Source of the DNA: Callipepla californica brunnescens
Taxonomy: Eukaryota > Chordata > Aves > Galliformes > Odontophoridae
Assembly: GCA_023055505.1 (NCBI GenBank)
Contig: JALIRH010000027.1
Span: 2,306,501 to 2,370,500, forward strand
Direction of reading: 5' to 3'
Length of the DNA stretch: 64,000 nucleotides
The number at the start of each line of letters is the position of its first letter. The first letter of the stretch is position 1. A model generated the notes under the pieces. That model made no database searches, was not told where the DNA came from, and worked only from the letters and a program-made list of their open reading frames with translations. Position numbers and translations under genes: made by a program. Positions 1 through 11,855 of the stretch are shown piece after piece.

Positions 1-3000
1 CTCTGTCTGCAACTTTGTCAGTGATCTGAAGACCAAGCTGAATAATATCATCAATGATAATAAATAGTTCTTTAAGATTAAAGGGTCTCAAGATACTTTC
101 ACAAGAAATAATCTACAACATCCATAGGAGATAAGTGCCATTATTACAGCATATTCCACACTGATATAAGAATTAACACAGAGTAAAATTAGTTATCAAT
201 AACACTATTACAGCAATGCAGAAATATATCTAAAATTCATTCCCATCACTGCCTCCCCAGTTGCACAACCAGCACAGAACCCTGCTTGTCTTCACTGCTG
301 CAGAAACTGAGAAGAGTTGCTCAGGAACAGTTCTTCTCAGATCAAAGATAAATTGTTTCTTAACAAAAATCAAAACGCCAACAAAAGAAACCCCTTTGGC
401 AGGAGAGATATTTACATTTGGAAATGCTGCCAGCGTTATCTTGTAGGAATTGTAGCTTAGGCCCATAAAAGCTGACAGTTTGCTGCTGAATGGTTGCATT
501 CTTACATCGCCACAGTTCCACTTTCTTAAGCAGCAGCACTCACCAATATTTGATCATGGGAGAGAGTATGAAAGTATTAATACAGGGTAGCCCAATCTAA
601 GAGAATGTAACATGAAATGTCTTGGAAGAAAGTTGACATTTCCTAAAGGAAGCTTCATCTCAGAAAGAAGTGTTTCAGTTCTCAGAAATTAGGCCTTTCA
701 AAACAGACCAACAACAAAAATGCTTCAATAGTTCCTCCCTCAAACGGCTACAATTGAAAAAAAAAAATTCTAGAGAGTATTTGTTTTTTGTTTTTTAACC
801 CAATATTACTTCTAAGCATTTAAGCTGATGTTTGAGAAAAAACACCAGAGCATCGTTGGATGCTCCACACCTTAAAAAGAGCCATCATTTTTAAGTACTA
901 TTACGAGGATACCGTGATGCACTATTTTCCCTCAGCCCTCCAGTACCCTGGATCTTTTGCCTGCTGTGTCCACATCCTACACTCTGTTTCATATCAAAAC
1001 TAAAGCCTGGGCACAATGACAGCAGGATGAAGCCTTGATCGAGCGCTCTGAGCTCTACTGTAAATACATCAGATAGGAGATGATCTTCCCATTTGCCCTC
1101 TGTAAGCTCTGGATCAAGTCCAGGACAAAGAGAAGTTTATTAATGCGCACACATTCCTACTGGCCTTTGAGCTCTTTGGCAAAAATTGCTTCAAACAGGC
1201 CCCCGTAGAGACAGAACGAGCAGAATTCAAATATTTACATCGAACAACAGAGTTAATTACACTTCAAGACGTTAGTAAGATTCACTTTGCTGCAACCTCA
1301 GCAACATACTACAGCAAACCAGCAACATAAACCATTTTCCACAATCTGAGGTGGGCAGCTTTCCATCTGGGTTTCAGCTAAGGCAGGAATGTCTCTGTCT
1401 ACAATAGAACCTCACTAATCAGCACTTCACTAATCCACACATTTTATTAACTTCGCCAAAAAACTTGCAGCCTCTCCCTACCCCTCAGCAAAGACTTAAT
1501 AGCAGAGACCTCAAGCAAGGTCTTTCATTACCCAAACACATTTTTGGGCAAATGTTACGTGCATTCAAGTCAGACATTACAAAGCACTTGGATAAATAAT
1601 TTGAGCAAAACTAGAGATGGGAAAGAAAGAGATGGATCCTGTGCATAGGTAGAGAAGAAAAGCCAAGGCAACCTAGAGCTGCTTCTACAAAGCAATGTTT
1701 TACCAAAAAACACTTAATCCTTTGTATCTCTCAGGATTTGTCTTTGACCATTTACTGGCTCAACAAATTCAGTGACTTTCAAAGTCTGCCTCCAGCCACT
1801 TCTGAACACTCCATTCTTCCTTTCTCATAGCAGTCCACATTGTTTGAGTGGAAGCCAACAAAAACATAACTACATTTTGGAACGAAATGTTTTGTCCATC
1901 CCATTTTCTTAGCTCTGTGTTTAGTGGCCCTTCATACCTCTCTGAATTGAATCATCTAATTCGGCCCATTAGCGCTTAAAGTTTGTGGCTCTGGAAGACT
2001 CATTTTTCAAGTCTACTAGATGTTATCCAAACACTATCCCTGAAAATGAAACTAAATGATAGTACATCATTAATTAAACTTCAAAAGGCACTTTTAAACA
2101 AGCAAGAAGATAACCAAGTATACCAACTTGATGTTTTTTTCCTCATTAGCAATGCTTGCTATTGGCACAGAATATGAATAACACAATTTATAAATTATGT
2201 ACAGGCATTTGCAGAGCATCATAAAGGAAATACATGTACAGAAAACCAATACATTGGATGACATTCATATTGATCCATTTCTACATTTTTGTATGAAATA
2301 TTTATCCATTTCATTACACATAGAAAACATTCATATACTGAGTTGTACATCCAGGAAAACAAAACAAAACAAAACCCACCACTTGCTAATGCCTGTTTCC
2401 CAGCAAGTAGGAATTCAGAAGCCCAGGATTTACGCCTTTGTACAGTTTCTCAGCAGACTGGCCAAGCACTGAACACTTGCACAAAGACAAAAGACAGAAT
2501 GAAATAATACATTATTCCACTTATTCCTTCACCTAAATTAAACCAATGGATGAGAGTCAGATTTATGCAAAATACTGTTAGGCACCCTTTAAAAAATTCA
2601 CCTGTCCAAGAGACTTTGGTTCCCAGGCAATGCTCTGCCTTTTCTCAGTCGCTCTGAAGGAGGGAGCACCTGAGGACTCTGACAACTCCATTTAGCCTAC
2701 AACCAGATTCACACCTCTACAAAACCACCTCTCCTCCAGCTTCTGTGGTGTGTCATTCACGAGTTCTTTCTGGAGTGGCATATCATAGTTGCAGGTGAAG
2801 ATACGATACAGACACCACGAATTCCTCTTAGGACTCAAGGAACAACAGAAAGAAAGCCCTCAGCAAGTAGATGGAGTACACAAAGGAGGGGACAGAGATG
2901 CGATTTCAGATGTTCACTCAAAAGCTACATGCATCCCTGCTTCATATAACATCTCCCATACCACCACGCTCCAAAAGAGTACTCAGTGTAGATGGCTCTT

Positions 3001-4109
3001 GTACTCTGAGTTCTGTGCATCTTTATAAACTATCACCTGGCAGACAAAGGATAGATGCAGGCAGATAAAGCCAGTTTGACCCATCCCCATTCAGCCCCAG
3101 GCTCTTCACAAAACCCTATTTTCCCAGTTTGGCAAAGTTCAGAAGAATACATTATATCCCAATTCTCCAAAGCTCTCAGCCCTGGCAGCATTCCGAGTTG
3201 TAGATGCGCTGTGCTGGATTTACAGTGAGTAGTGCCACAAGCCTCAGGAATATAACAGATCACTAACAGATATAAACCATCTCTGTTTATTGCATAGACC
3301 TTGGCATTTAAAATTGAATCATGCTGTTAAAGTAAAGAAGCAAAGAAGAAACCTTGATGAACTGTGAGACCAATAAAAGGAAGGCTTGTATCAAGCAGTA
3401 GAACTGACTTCATGTTCAATCATTACTGTCATTTATTCTCTTACTCAGTATTTCTGTAAACCCTTGCAATTAGGTCAAAATCGGAAAATATCACACTGCA
3501 TTTAAATACCTGACTGCTATTTCTGTTGAGAGCTGAATCAATGTTGAGATGCTCAGACTTAATAATCCAAGATTCCTCTTGTATCTTGTTGAATGGCATG
3601 ACACTGGAAGGACAGGCTTCATTCAACACTAGTGCCATAAGCCACATGCTCACTTGTTCACCATTCTCAGCTTCCATGAGTAGCAATCAGATCACTCACA
3701 ACCCTACTGCACGAGATGGAAATTCTGTCACAGCTCCAGCAAAGGGAGCCCAGCAGGAAAGAAAAAGTTCACTTCATAAAATGAGGCAGACCAGACCTCA
3801 GTCTTGCAGTCTGCAGAGATCCATTCCTCTTAGTACCAACTCCCACACTAGTGGGACTCTCTGTACGCATCCAACCTTGAAGGCAACTCTGGGCATGCTT
3901 TGACCCCTGAAGTTCTGGGCCTAAGACTTTAAGATTTAAGACTCTAAGTCTTAAGACTAAGCTAAGATTTTAACCTGCGCAGGTATCTCCTCCATCTTCT
4001 AATCAGACCTTAAGTTTGAAAGAACCAATTTATTGATACTACCCACCGAAAGGATTATGACAATTTAAATGCAAATTAAGAGCCTTTCTAATAAAATACT
4101 TTGATAATT

Positions 4110-4141
4110 GATATATATATATATATATTTTTTTTTTTTTA
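4110..4141. repeat. (TA)n microsatellite with poly-T tail
   Basis: About nine TA dinucleotides run directly into a stretch of about 13 T. This is a simple-sequence repeat in non-coding DNA and is probably length-variable. Confidence 0.85.
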
Positions 4142-5710
4142 CAAAGGAATTAAGCAACACCAAAAATAGAGACAGACAGCAAAGCTACACGTCTGAGGAG
4201 ACAAAACATTCATTTGGTCTTTGTCTCCACCTACTGTTGGAAAGAGTAATACCTTCAACTCCTTGAAGAACGCATGCATTAATCTCTCGTTATGAAAAAC
4301 AACTACTCAGTAGATATTGCAGTCCCTTAACAATCATTGCAGTTGCTGTTAACAACCTAACACAGAGATAATCATAACATCTTACTTTTCTTAGAAGAGA
4401 TCACTAGCTGGTATGTACTTGTATTTCAAAAACTCATTATGGAACAAGAAGCTGTTGAAAATAGAAGCATAAGAAGGAATAGGAAAACTCCTGGAGAGGA
4501 ATGAAAATTGAAAGCCTACATAATATTTACTGGGTTTTTTTTAATGACAACAATCATTTTTTTTGTTTGTTTGTTTTTTAATGACAATAATTACGTTTAA
4601 AAAACAAAGTTAACAGGACACATCTTAATCCCTTTTTCACTGTAGAGAATTATATCGACAGATTTTACTCCACCTCGAGAACATGCAAAGAGAATAAAGG
4701 CTCTTAACAGAGGAGATGGATTTAAAAGAAACATCTTCCACTCTGCTCCTCATAGCCCTCAGGAAGATTGGTACAGTGACCACCTATATATTTCATCTAA
4801 AATAAATAGTTTTATAGAAGAAATAATAGGTTTTACGTATACATCCAAACTGTAACAGAACTTACAGTTCAGAACTTGTCAGAAGCACTCAATCTTTGGC
4901 CTTTGCTAGGCAGATGCACTGCTGCTGCAGGCCAGATGACAGAGCAAAATGCTTTGGTTTCATTTCCTCTGCTTCACATGTATGATCTTACTAATACTGT
5001 TGTTTGTTGTGCTCTGAGAAAGCTGCAGATGAACTGTCAAACAGGGTCTCCCTGGTGGGCTGAAATCCCCTCCTTCACATTACCAACAGCAGGTTACATT
5101 TTCCAACAGGTTCATGAGTGCAGCAACTGGCTGTAGTGATGACTGAGGCACTACCTGAAGCTTCAGAGAAAATGAGCCCCAGTAGCTGTTACTACTGCCA
5201 TAGGCATTGCACAACCAAGCTCCTGCTACTTCAGATGCTTAGAGGACACTGCTTCCAGCACTAAAACCAATTAATTTCTGGGCTTATGTGCATTGCAGCT
5301 TTTGTTCTGTAGGTTACAGGTTCATCTGCCAAGTTAGGAAGTTATGTTACAAACAGCTAGTTCTCCCAGGACTAACAACTCCACCACAACTTTGTTCTCC
5401 TGAACCTCTGATGCATATATCTGTAATACAGAACCATAAAGAGTAACAATCACAAGTTCCTTTGCTGGGCCTACAGAAACTTACCCACCAGCTTCAGAAA
5501 GTGACCTTGTTAAAAAGTGCTTTCCCCTGATGTCCTTGGAAGCCACAGATGGTTGGGATGGGCTGCTGCCATCAGCATTTTTCCTTTAATCTGTGAAATT
5601 ATTCACAGTCTCCTCAGCAGCGAAGGGTTTTTCTCATCTTAAGGGCCAAAAGCACAGTGGTTCAAAGATGGGAGCAGTCCTTAGAAGACATTAGAACAGG
5701 CTGGATGCTG

Positions 5711-5732
5711 TATATGTATACACACACACACC
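5711..5732. repeat. Short TA/CA microsatellite
   Basis: A short alternating purine-pyrimidine run (TATATGTATA followed by CA repeats) in non-coding DNA. No function is indicated. Confidence 0.6.
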
Positions 5733-7570
5733 AGCAAGAAACCATCATCCCAATGTCATGTATGAACTGAATGCTGTACCTCACCAACAGGAAATATGAA
5801 CACATTTCCTTTAATTATTTTCTTTGGAAATAATTCCTCATAGGTCTGTAAGGAAACCACTGATGCACCCAAAACAAGTTTTCATTTCTGCTCTGAACTG
5901 CATAAAGAAAGTACAAAATTTGTGCTGTTGCATTTATTTTAGACCATCACTAAAGAAGGTGGCTTTGCTTCCACAGAATTCTGTTGATCTCATCTTGATT
6001 AAATCTGATGGGACTCACAAGCATAACAAATACAAAGCCAAAGATAAGTGATGTTTTTTCCCAGTCACAAGAGGAATTTTCGATCTAAGTATAACTTCAG
6101 AGCGAAACAAAATGAGAAACTAATTAGGGCCGTTACTGTCTCACTGAGAGACAACAGGGCAACGCAGAACCCCAATCTAAATAGCTACTAATGACAGCAA
6201 TCCAGCAGAAAGATCTGACAGCTGCTGGTGAAACCTCTTACCAGGTAAAGACACTGAACACAATACACCATTTTTTGCTGCCCTCTGCAGGGCAGCACTG
6301 GCACCTGGGAAACCGAGAAAAAGGATAACTAAATAAACTTGTACAATTTACCACTCTGTTACCTTACTAATCTCTACTCAATTCATATTTATTAATATTG
6401 AATTGAATGAGTCACAGTCACGCTTTGATTTTTATTCTTCTTGACTAGGTTTGAAAAATCCAAACCTAGGCAATTCTCACTTCTGTTCCACAGAGGGGAG
6501 CATCATGTTCTAGCCAATGCAGAACTCCTCTCAAAGAGCGGCTGATAACACAGCAGCACACAAAAGAAAAATACCAGGCAGTGTCAAAACAGTCATCAAA
6601 GCATTCCTGAGAAGTGATTAATGAAACATGAGCAATGGGAGATTGTTTCGTAAGAAGTCAAAATCATTCAATCCACTTCTATACTTAATTTGAGAACGTT
6701 TCCTTTAATTCCAAAGCAGAGGCAAAAAGGATACAGTTCCAGTTCCAGCTATTCTCTGAGAAACCTTATGGAAATATTTTGTGTTCCCATTTCCTCATTT
6801 GTCAACATAGAAATAACAAAGGATCATTAATATCACAACTCTTAATTCTCTACTGTTTGCAAGACTGAGACTACATGAACGTATTTTCTTTGTCGTTACA
6901 TGTCTGATGTTGTGTGAAGGTGTTATAAAGACAACTGTGAGACTGGAAGACAGTACACCTGAGCACAAGGTCTGATGTGCAGAAACCTTTTCTGGGAGGC
7001 TGTCAAACAGCCAGCATTTCTGTAAGGAAACACAATCCCAACTATGTGCCTGTGTGTGTGTTACGCACGTGACAGACGTCTTGCAAATCACAAACACATC
7101 AAACCAAAAGAACTCATTTTGTATTGGCATGTCTAATTTTGTCATGACTAACATGGAGACACAAACTGCAACACAGAAGTACAACAGAAGTTGGAAGGAA
7201 GAAGAGTTTCGAAAACCAAATGCGTAACAAATGGCCAGACGTGCAAGTATCAGCATGCCAAAACTGGCAACACAATCAAGACAAGATTCAAAATTACATA
7301 CTTCCTCCCACACAATGAGTCTGCAATGTAGATCTACGTAATACAAACAGAAAATGCACAGAAAATAGTGGAACTCACAGCTAACACGTGCACTCTGGTT
7401 CCCAGAGCTCAGGCACAGTCAGTTTACAGATGCTTCAGAAACCTTGGTGATGGTGTAGCACCTCTGGCCATAAGCAGAACTAAGCAGAACTCTACACACA
7501 AGGCAAAGGACTTAACGCAATTCAATCAGTGGAGAACAGTCCAACTCAGAAGCCAAACTTAGTTCTGACC

Positions 7571-10517
7571 TCATTCATCAGCATCATCAAACTGGCCAAC
7601 CTCAGTCACTCTAACTGGCAGAGTAAAAGCAAGGCAAGCTGCATGGTGACAGCACGGGTTGTACAATGAATCCTCTGGCAATGAGTACGAGGCCAAAAGA
7701 TTATTTTCCTGAAAGCTTCCGCAGTAGATATCACCAGGATCTAAAGGAGATCAAAGAAAAGATTTAAACCATGAAAGGTACTCAGAAAGCCAGCGGTATA
7801 ACTTGGCAGATTGCTTTACAGTTCCACAGCATCTTCCAAGAGTTTCAGTCTGATCCACCAGCACTCCTGAATTACATCTACCAACAAAGCAAACAGCTGA
7901 ATTTGGCAAAATCTTCATTTTAAGTAAAGTTCCTGACACACAGAAAACACTTCTCAGAAAAATTCAGTGATGAATTTGAACCCAGTACATCTGACACCAG
8001 CATATACATGCATGCAATTCTTCTCCTCAGGCATAAAAGGCTCATAAAGCCATCATGCTTATTTCCCTTAATTTCTCCTGCTCTCTCCAAAACCTGATTG
8101 CAAATTACGAGGCCTGGATGCCTCCTAAAGGCCGGGGCACTGGACAAGAGCAGAAGGGCGGAGCCCTGTAATAGCTCGCTCACAACAGTATCTCCACTGC
8201 ACCAGAATCAAGTCCAATAAACCAGTTAATTAACCAACCAGGCATAAAAACAGGGTGAAGTCCTTCTACAGAAGCAGAAGATTTCTAGTCAGTAGATACT
8301 GGAAGGACAACATATGCACTTACCAGTTTCCCAGCAGCACTGCAGAACAAGCCATTAAACGTGAACACTTTTAAAAGTTAAGAAGCGATAGAATGACCAA
8401 CCAAGAACATTTTTTCTGTAGGAATTAACAACTCAGGCACTCATAGTCAGTATTGTTTGCAAGTATCTGAGTGCCATAACGACAGCCTCCTCCATCTAAA
8501 CTTTTCTCTATTTTAAGTTACAGATCAGAACGAGTTATACGAACAAAGGAAAAAAAAAAGTTGTGACAATTCCAATTAAAAAAAATCAAAACATTACATA
8601 AATTTGAAGAGACAAAGGGTTTTAAAAAGCCCAGAATGACCAAAACATCCAACAAGAAAATGGCATCTAAGAAGCCATTTTATCTTGGGTTACCAGTACA
8701 AAAAGCCACCTTAAAATCAGAACGGCCTCACAAGAAGGCTGCAGCTCCTTCCGTTATCAGCATATGGAACTGGAGCACAAAAATAAAACAGCTATTCATG
8801 GAATTAAACCAAACAAACAAGCAAACAAAATCTTGTAGGTCCGTTCCAACCTTGTGATTCTACAATTCAAACAGACCGACCAAAAAAAACACTCTACCAC
8901 ATAACAAAGAAAACCTCTTCAGCAAAAGTAACAACAAATCATATTCAGAGCAGGGACTGAGTGCTTACATTACTCCACACGCAAAAAGTCCACATTCTTG
9001 AGGGAGGTTAGGACTGAATTTGTGAGAAAATGAATAATCCATGAGTCTCCCTTCAGATTAACACAGATGCACCATAGTAGTGTGTTAATTTCTATGGTGA
9101 AGCTCAATACAGACAATCCTTCTTGCCATTTCACTCCTTAATAATTCAATTACATGAACTTCACAACACTGCCTGTAAGTCCTATTTTAGCAACAAAACT
9201 GTACGTTACAAATGCATGAGGCAAACATACCAAAAAATCCCAAAAACAGAACATGGAATTTGTAAAACATGTTCTCCTACAAACCACCTACTTTCACATC
9301 CTGACCAAAACTCAAAGGAACTGCCAGCAAATTTGTACTTACCATAAGGATTGCATTCAGCCTCCTCCAACTCCTTATCCCAGTCCTCCACCTCGTATGT
9401 AGAAGCAGCTTGCTGCTGAGGGAAAGTTATGTCCTCAGGCATGCTAGAGATCTTACTGCACAAGTCTTCCATCTCAGTGCTCATACGCAGATCAGTATCA
9501 TCTTCATACACAGAGATATCAGAGAATTCACTTCCTTCAGAGTCACCGTCAAGAACGCATGGGTTATTCTTCAGCAAACATTCTAAAAATAGCAGAAAGA
9601 GTCAAGAGATAATTAGAAATTAAATAGGAACAATCAAACGATCACAATCAAATAATACAGCCAAGTGTATTAACATACTCTGTAACGACTAATGTAATTA
9701 GATACTGTTCCACACACTGCTTCACGTGCTTGGGGAGCTCAGATGCAGTCCTACATCACAACACTAGCACAGAGTAAGGATTTTTTGTAGACTCTTGTTG
9801 GAACACTGCTCTCTAAAGCAGAGCACCTGTGCTAGCAGACCTCCTTCGCATCTGCATCGTGATTACCTCAAGGCTTTCCCTGGCTTTGGTTGCTTTTGTT
9901 TGTTTGTTTAAGAACAGCGAAAAACTACAGCTCTGAATTCCTCTTTGTAGCATGGATTAAACGCTTTCTGTTCTGCTCAGGAAGAAGCAACATCTCTTCT
10001 GACAGATCCTTGGGGACACCAGGCCAAGTATTCACAGAAAGGCCAAACCTACAGAAAGAACAGAACTCACACAGGCGGTGAAGGGGCTCTCTGACCACAC
10101 AAAACACGGCTGTAGGAAGCAGCCTAACCCCAAAAGAAGCTCTCCCTTTCATGGCTGGCCCTTGCGTGAGTCCAGCCCGTGTGGAGGCACAGGGGCACAG
10201 CTGTAAGCAATCTGCCCGTGCTCCCTGGGCCAGGCACACCCCTTCCCCAGGTGCTCAATCACTGAAAGCCAGGGCCCAGCAGCTCCTGTGCACAGGCATA
10301 CACAAACATCTACGCAGAAATAATCTAGCACACTAACGAGGCTTTCCCTTGCAGCTTTTTCAGAACGTTTCCTCGAGCAGGAGCACTGCTACTTACCATC
10401 CGCTTCGCTTTGCTCGGATATTTCGTGCTTAACTGCTCCGGGTTTCCAGGTCGTGGCTTCCCTCTCTTCAGGAGGCCGTTCCCCCTCGAAGCTCGGGCGC
10501 TCTCGTTGAGCAGCCAT
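7571..10517 (-). CDS. COPRS: COPRS, histone H4-binding cofactor of PRMT5 (3 coding exons)
   Basis: Coding exons on the minus strand are 10397-10517 (ATG at 10517), 9343-9582 and 7571-7740 (stop TGA). Junction phases are 1 and 1, giving 176 residues against 184 in human. COPRS is a small nuclear adaptor that binds the histone H4 tail and recruits the arginine methyltransferase PRMT5 to nucleosomes. The family is identified by the block VEDWDKELEEAECNPYD, which spans the exon 2/3 junction (human has EDWDSEL...NPYD), and by the acidic C-terminus GQFDDADE (human GQFDDAED). The first two exons are strongly acidic and serine-rich and otherwise poorly conserved. Donors are GTAAGT and GTAAGT. It lies tail-in behind UTP6 on the same strand, as in mammals. 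Identity is well supported by motif and synteny; the exact transcript ends are not visible. Confidence 0.9.
8823..8868 (+). mobile_element. Possible CR1 LINE 3'-end remnant
   Basis: The run TCTTGTAGGTCCGTTCCAAC followed by TTGTGATTCTAC resembles the 3' terminus of avian CR1 retroposons, which end in a GGTCCCTTCCAACC-like stretch followed by ATTCTATG-type octamers. Only the last few dozen bases are recognisable, in COPRS intron 2. It supports a sauropsid origin, but the match is short and made from memory. Confidence 0.45.
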
Positions 10518-11310
10518 CGCCTACAGAGCAGCCTGAAAGATCTCCGTTACCCCTTCTGCGGACTCCTGCAGCTGTAGCGCTGCGGAGCCCTTGGGTACGT
10601 GTGTCCGTTCTGCTGAATCGGACAGAGTTTGATTTCAGAAAGCAAAGCTGCCCGGGGAGGATCTCGCTGCCGGGGCAGCACGGGACAGCTCCCAGCACGC
10701 TGCCCGCGAGGCGTCGTGCCGAGGAAACGCGAGGACCGGAGCTCCCAGCAGCCCCGAGGAACCGGACGAACATGGAGAACGCGCGGCAGGAGCTGACACC
10801 TCAGCGGCTCTGGTGGGCCCTAGAGGGAGAGCAAAGGAAACGTGAGCTATCCGCGGCGGTTAGCTCAATCGCCGCGCAGGACAGAGCCCGCGGGTCCCTC
10901 CTCCTCCTGATGCGGAGAGCCGAGCCCGCCGGGCAGCGCTGAGGGAGCGCCCGCTGCCCTCGTTGGGCGGGAGCCGCGCAGTGCCGGGCTCTGCCCTCAC
11001 GGAGCGCCCGCGGCCCCGAGCTCGTGGTTACGTTCCTTATCTGCACAAGATGCCGTTAACTTTCTGCGAATGTAACTTTTTTTTCCCCTGCTCCTGGGAA
11101 GGAGCTCCGGTGTGGAGTGGGAAGGAGCAGAAACAAGCAATCGAATCAGCGCAAAAAGGTGGAAGAGGTGCGGGGAAGCAGCGCCTTGCCGCTCACTCAG
11201 CTCTAAAGCAAGGCTCAGCGACTGTACCCTGCAAACCCAGCCCCTGTACACGCGTGGACAGAGCCACAGGTGCTCCACGAGCTGGGGTCTGTCACAGCAG
11301 GAGCACCTGA
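10400..11310 (-). promoter_or_regulatory. COPRS CpG-island promoter region
   Basis: Base composition switches here from AT-rich to GC- and CpG-rich, covering COPRS coding exon 1 and about 800 bp upstream of its ATG. This is the usual appearance of a vertebrate housekeeping promoter. ORFs on both strands through this stretch reflect the scarcity of stop codons in GC-rich DNA and match no known family. The transcription start was not determined. Confidence 0.65.
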
Positions 11311-11739
11311 GGCCGAGCTCAGCTCACCTGCACCGCTCACAGTCACTCAGAACGACTCAGGAGAAAACAAGGCGGGGGCAGAGGTCGTGTGGCCTTTGAA
11401 AAGAGGATCACAGGCGGCCTCGAGGTCACAAAACAAATACCATCATTTTACGGACTGTTTATCCAGTGTTCCATTTTTTCCTTTCTGAACTGGACGTTCA
11501 GAACTCCCACAGGTGTGCAGTGCTTTATTTGGGTGCTTTTTGTTGGTTTTTTTTTCTGCATTTATGTGCTGCAGTGTAAAAACTGATGCATTGCAACTTC
11601 CACCTCAACATACAAGCTGGAGGAAATCTCATACTTCAGAGACAACCTGAGATATCTCTGCCATCTCCAGCTGTGCACATGAACCTGCTCCAACAGAGAC
11701 AACACCAATAACAGCTGAACGAGGACAGAATTTCTTTCA

Positions 11740-11855
11740 CACAACGCAATAATGAAAGCACCCTTTAATATGACTCAGGAACATTTTCACCTTTCTACAA
11801 AAGTTTGTTGTTTTTTTTAAATCCACAATGTCACGTTGTAATTATTTTTAGTTTT
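11740..11855 (-). other. UTP6: UTP6 3' UTR with ATTAAA poly(A) signal
   Basis: Just downstream of the UTP6 stop the minus strand carries ATTAAA (complement of TTTAAT at 11764-11769). Cleavage would be expected about 15-25 bases further, near 11745. That gives a very short 3' UTR of about 110 bases. An alternative AATAAA lies at 11524-11529. The region from there to the COPRS CpG island holds no recognisable exon. Confidence 0.5.

Larger units (their letters stand above)
1..7570. other. Non-coding region left of COPRS
   Basis: No exon of a recognisable protein could be found on either strand. The sequence is AT-rich, with stop codons dense in all frames and only scattered short ORFs. The right part (below 7571) must include the COPRS 3' UTR. 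Candidate minus-strand poly(A) signals are an ATTAAA near 6703 and AATAAA near 6432 and 6387, but none can be chosen from sequence alone. In mammals the gene left of COPRS is RAB11FIP4, transcribed towards COPRS with a very long 3' UTR. The left part could be that UTR, but no RAB11FIP4 coding sequence is present to prove it. Confidence 0.6.

Noticed and set aside
3526..3903. Plus-strand ORF of 125 codons in the left non-coding region
   Set aside because: There is no recognisable domain, no splice-compatible neighbours and no composition shift. It is consistent with chance in about 7 kb of non-coding DNA.
1..5000. RAB11FIP4 coding exons on the left edge
   Set aside because: Expected from mammalian synteny, but the conserved C-terminal Rab-binding helix was not found in any frame, so the gene is not annotated.
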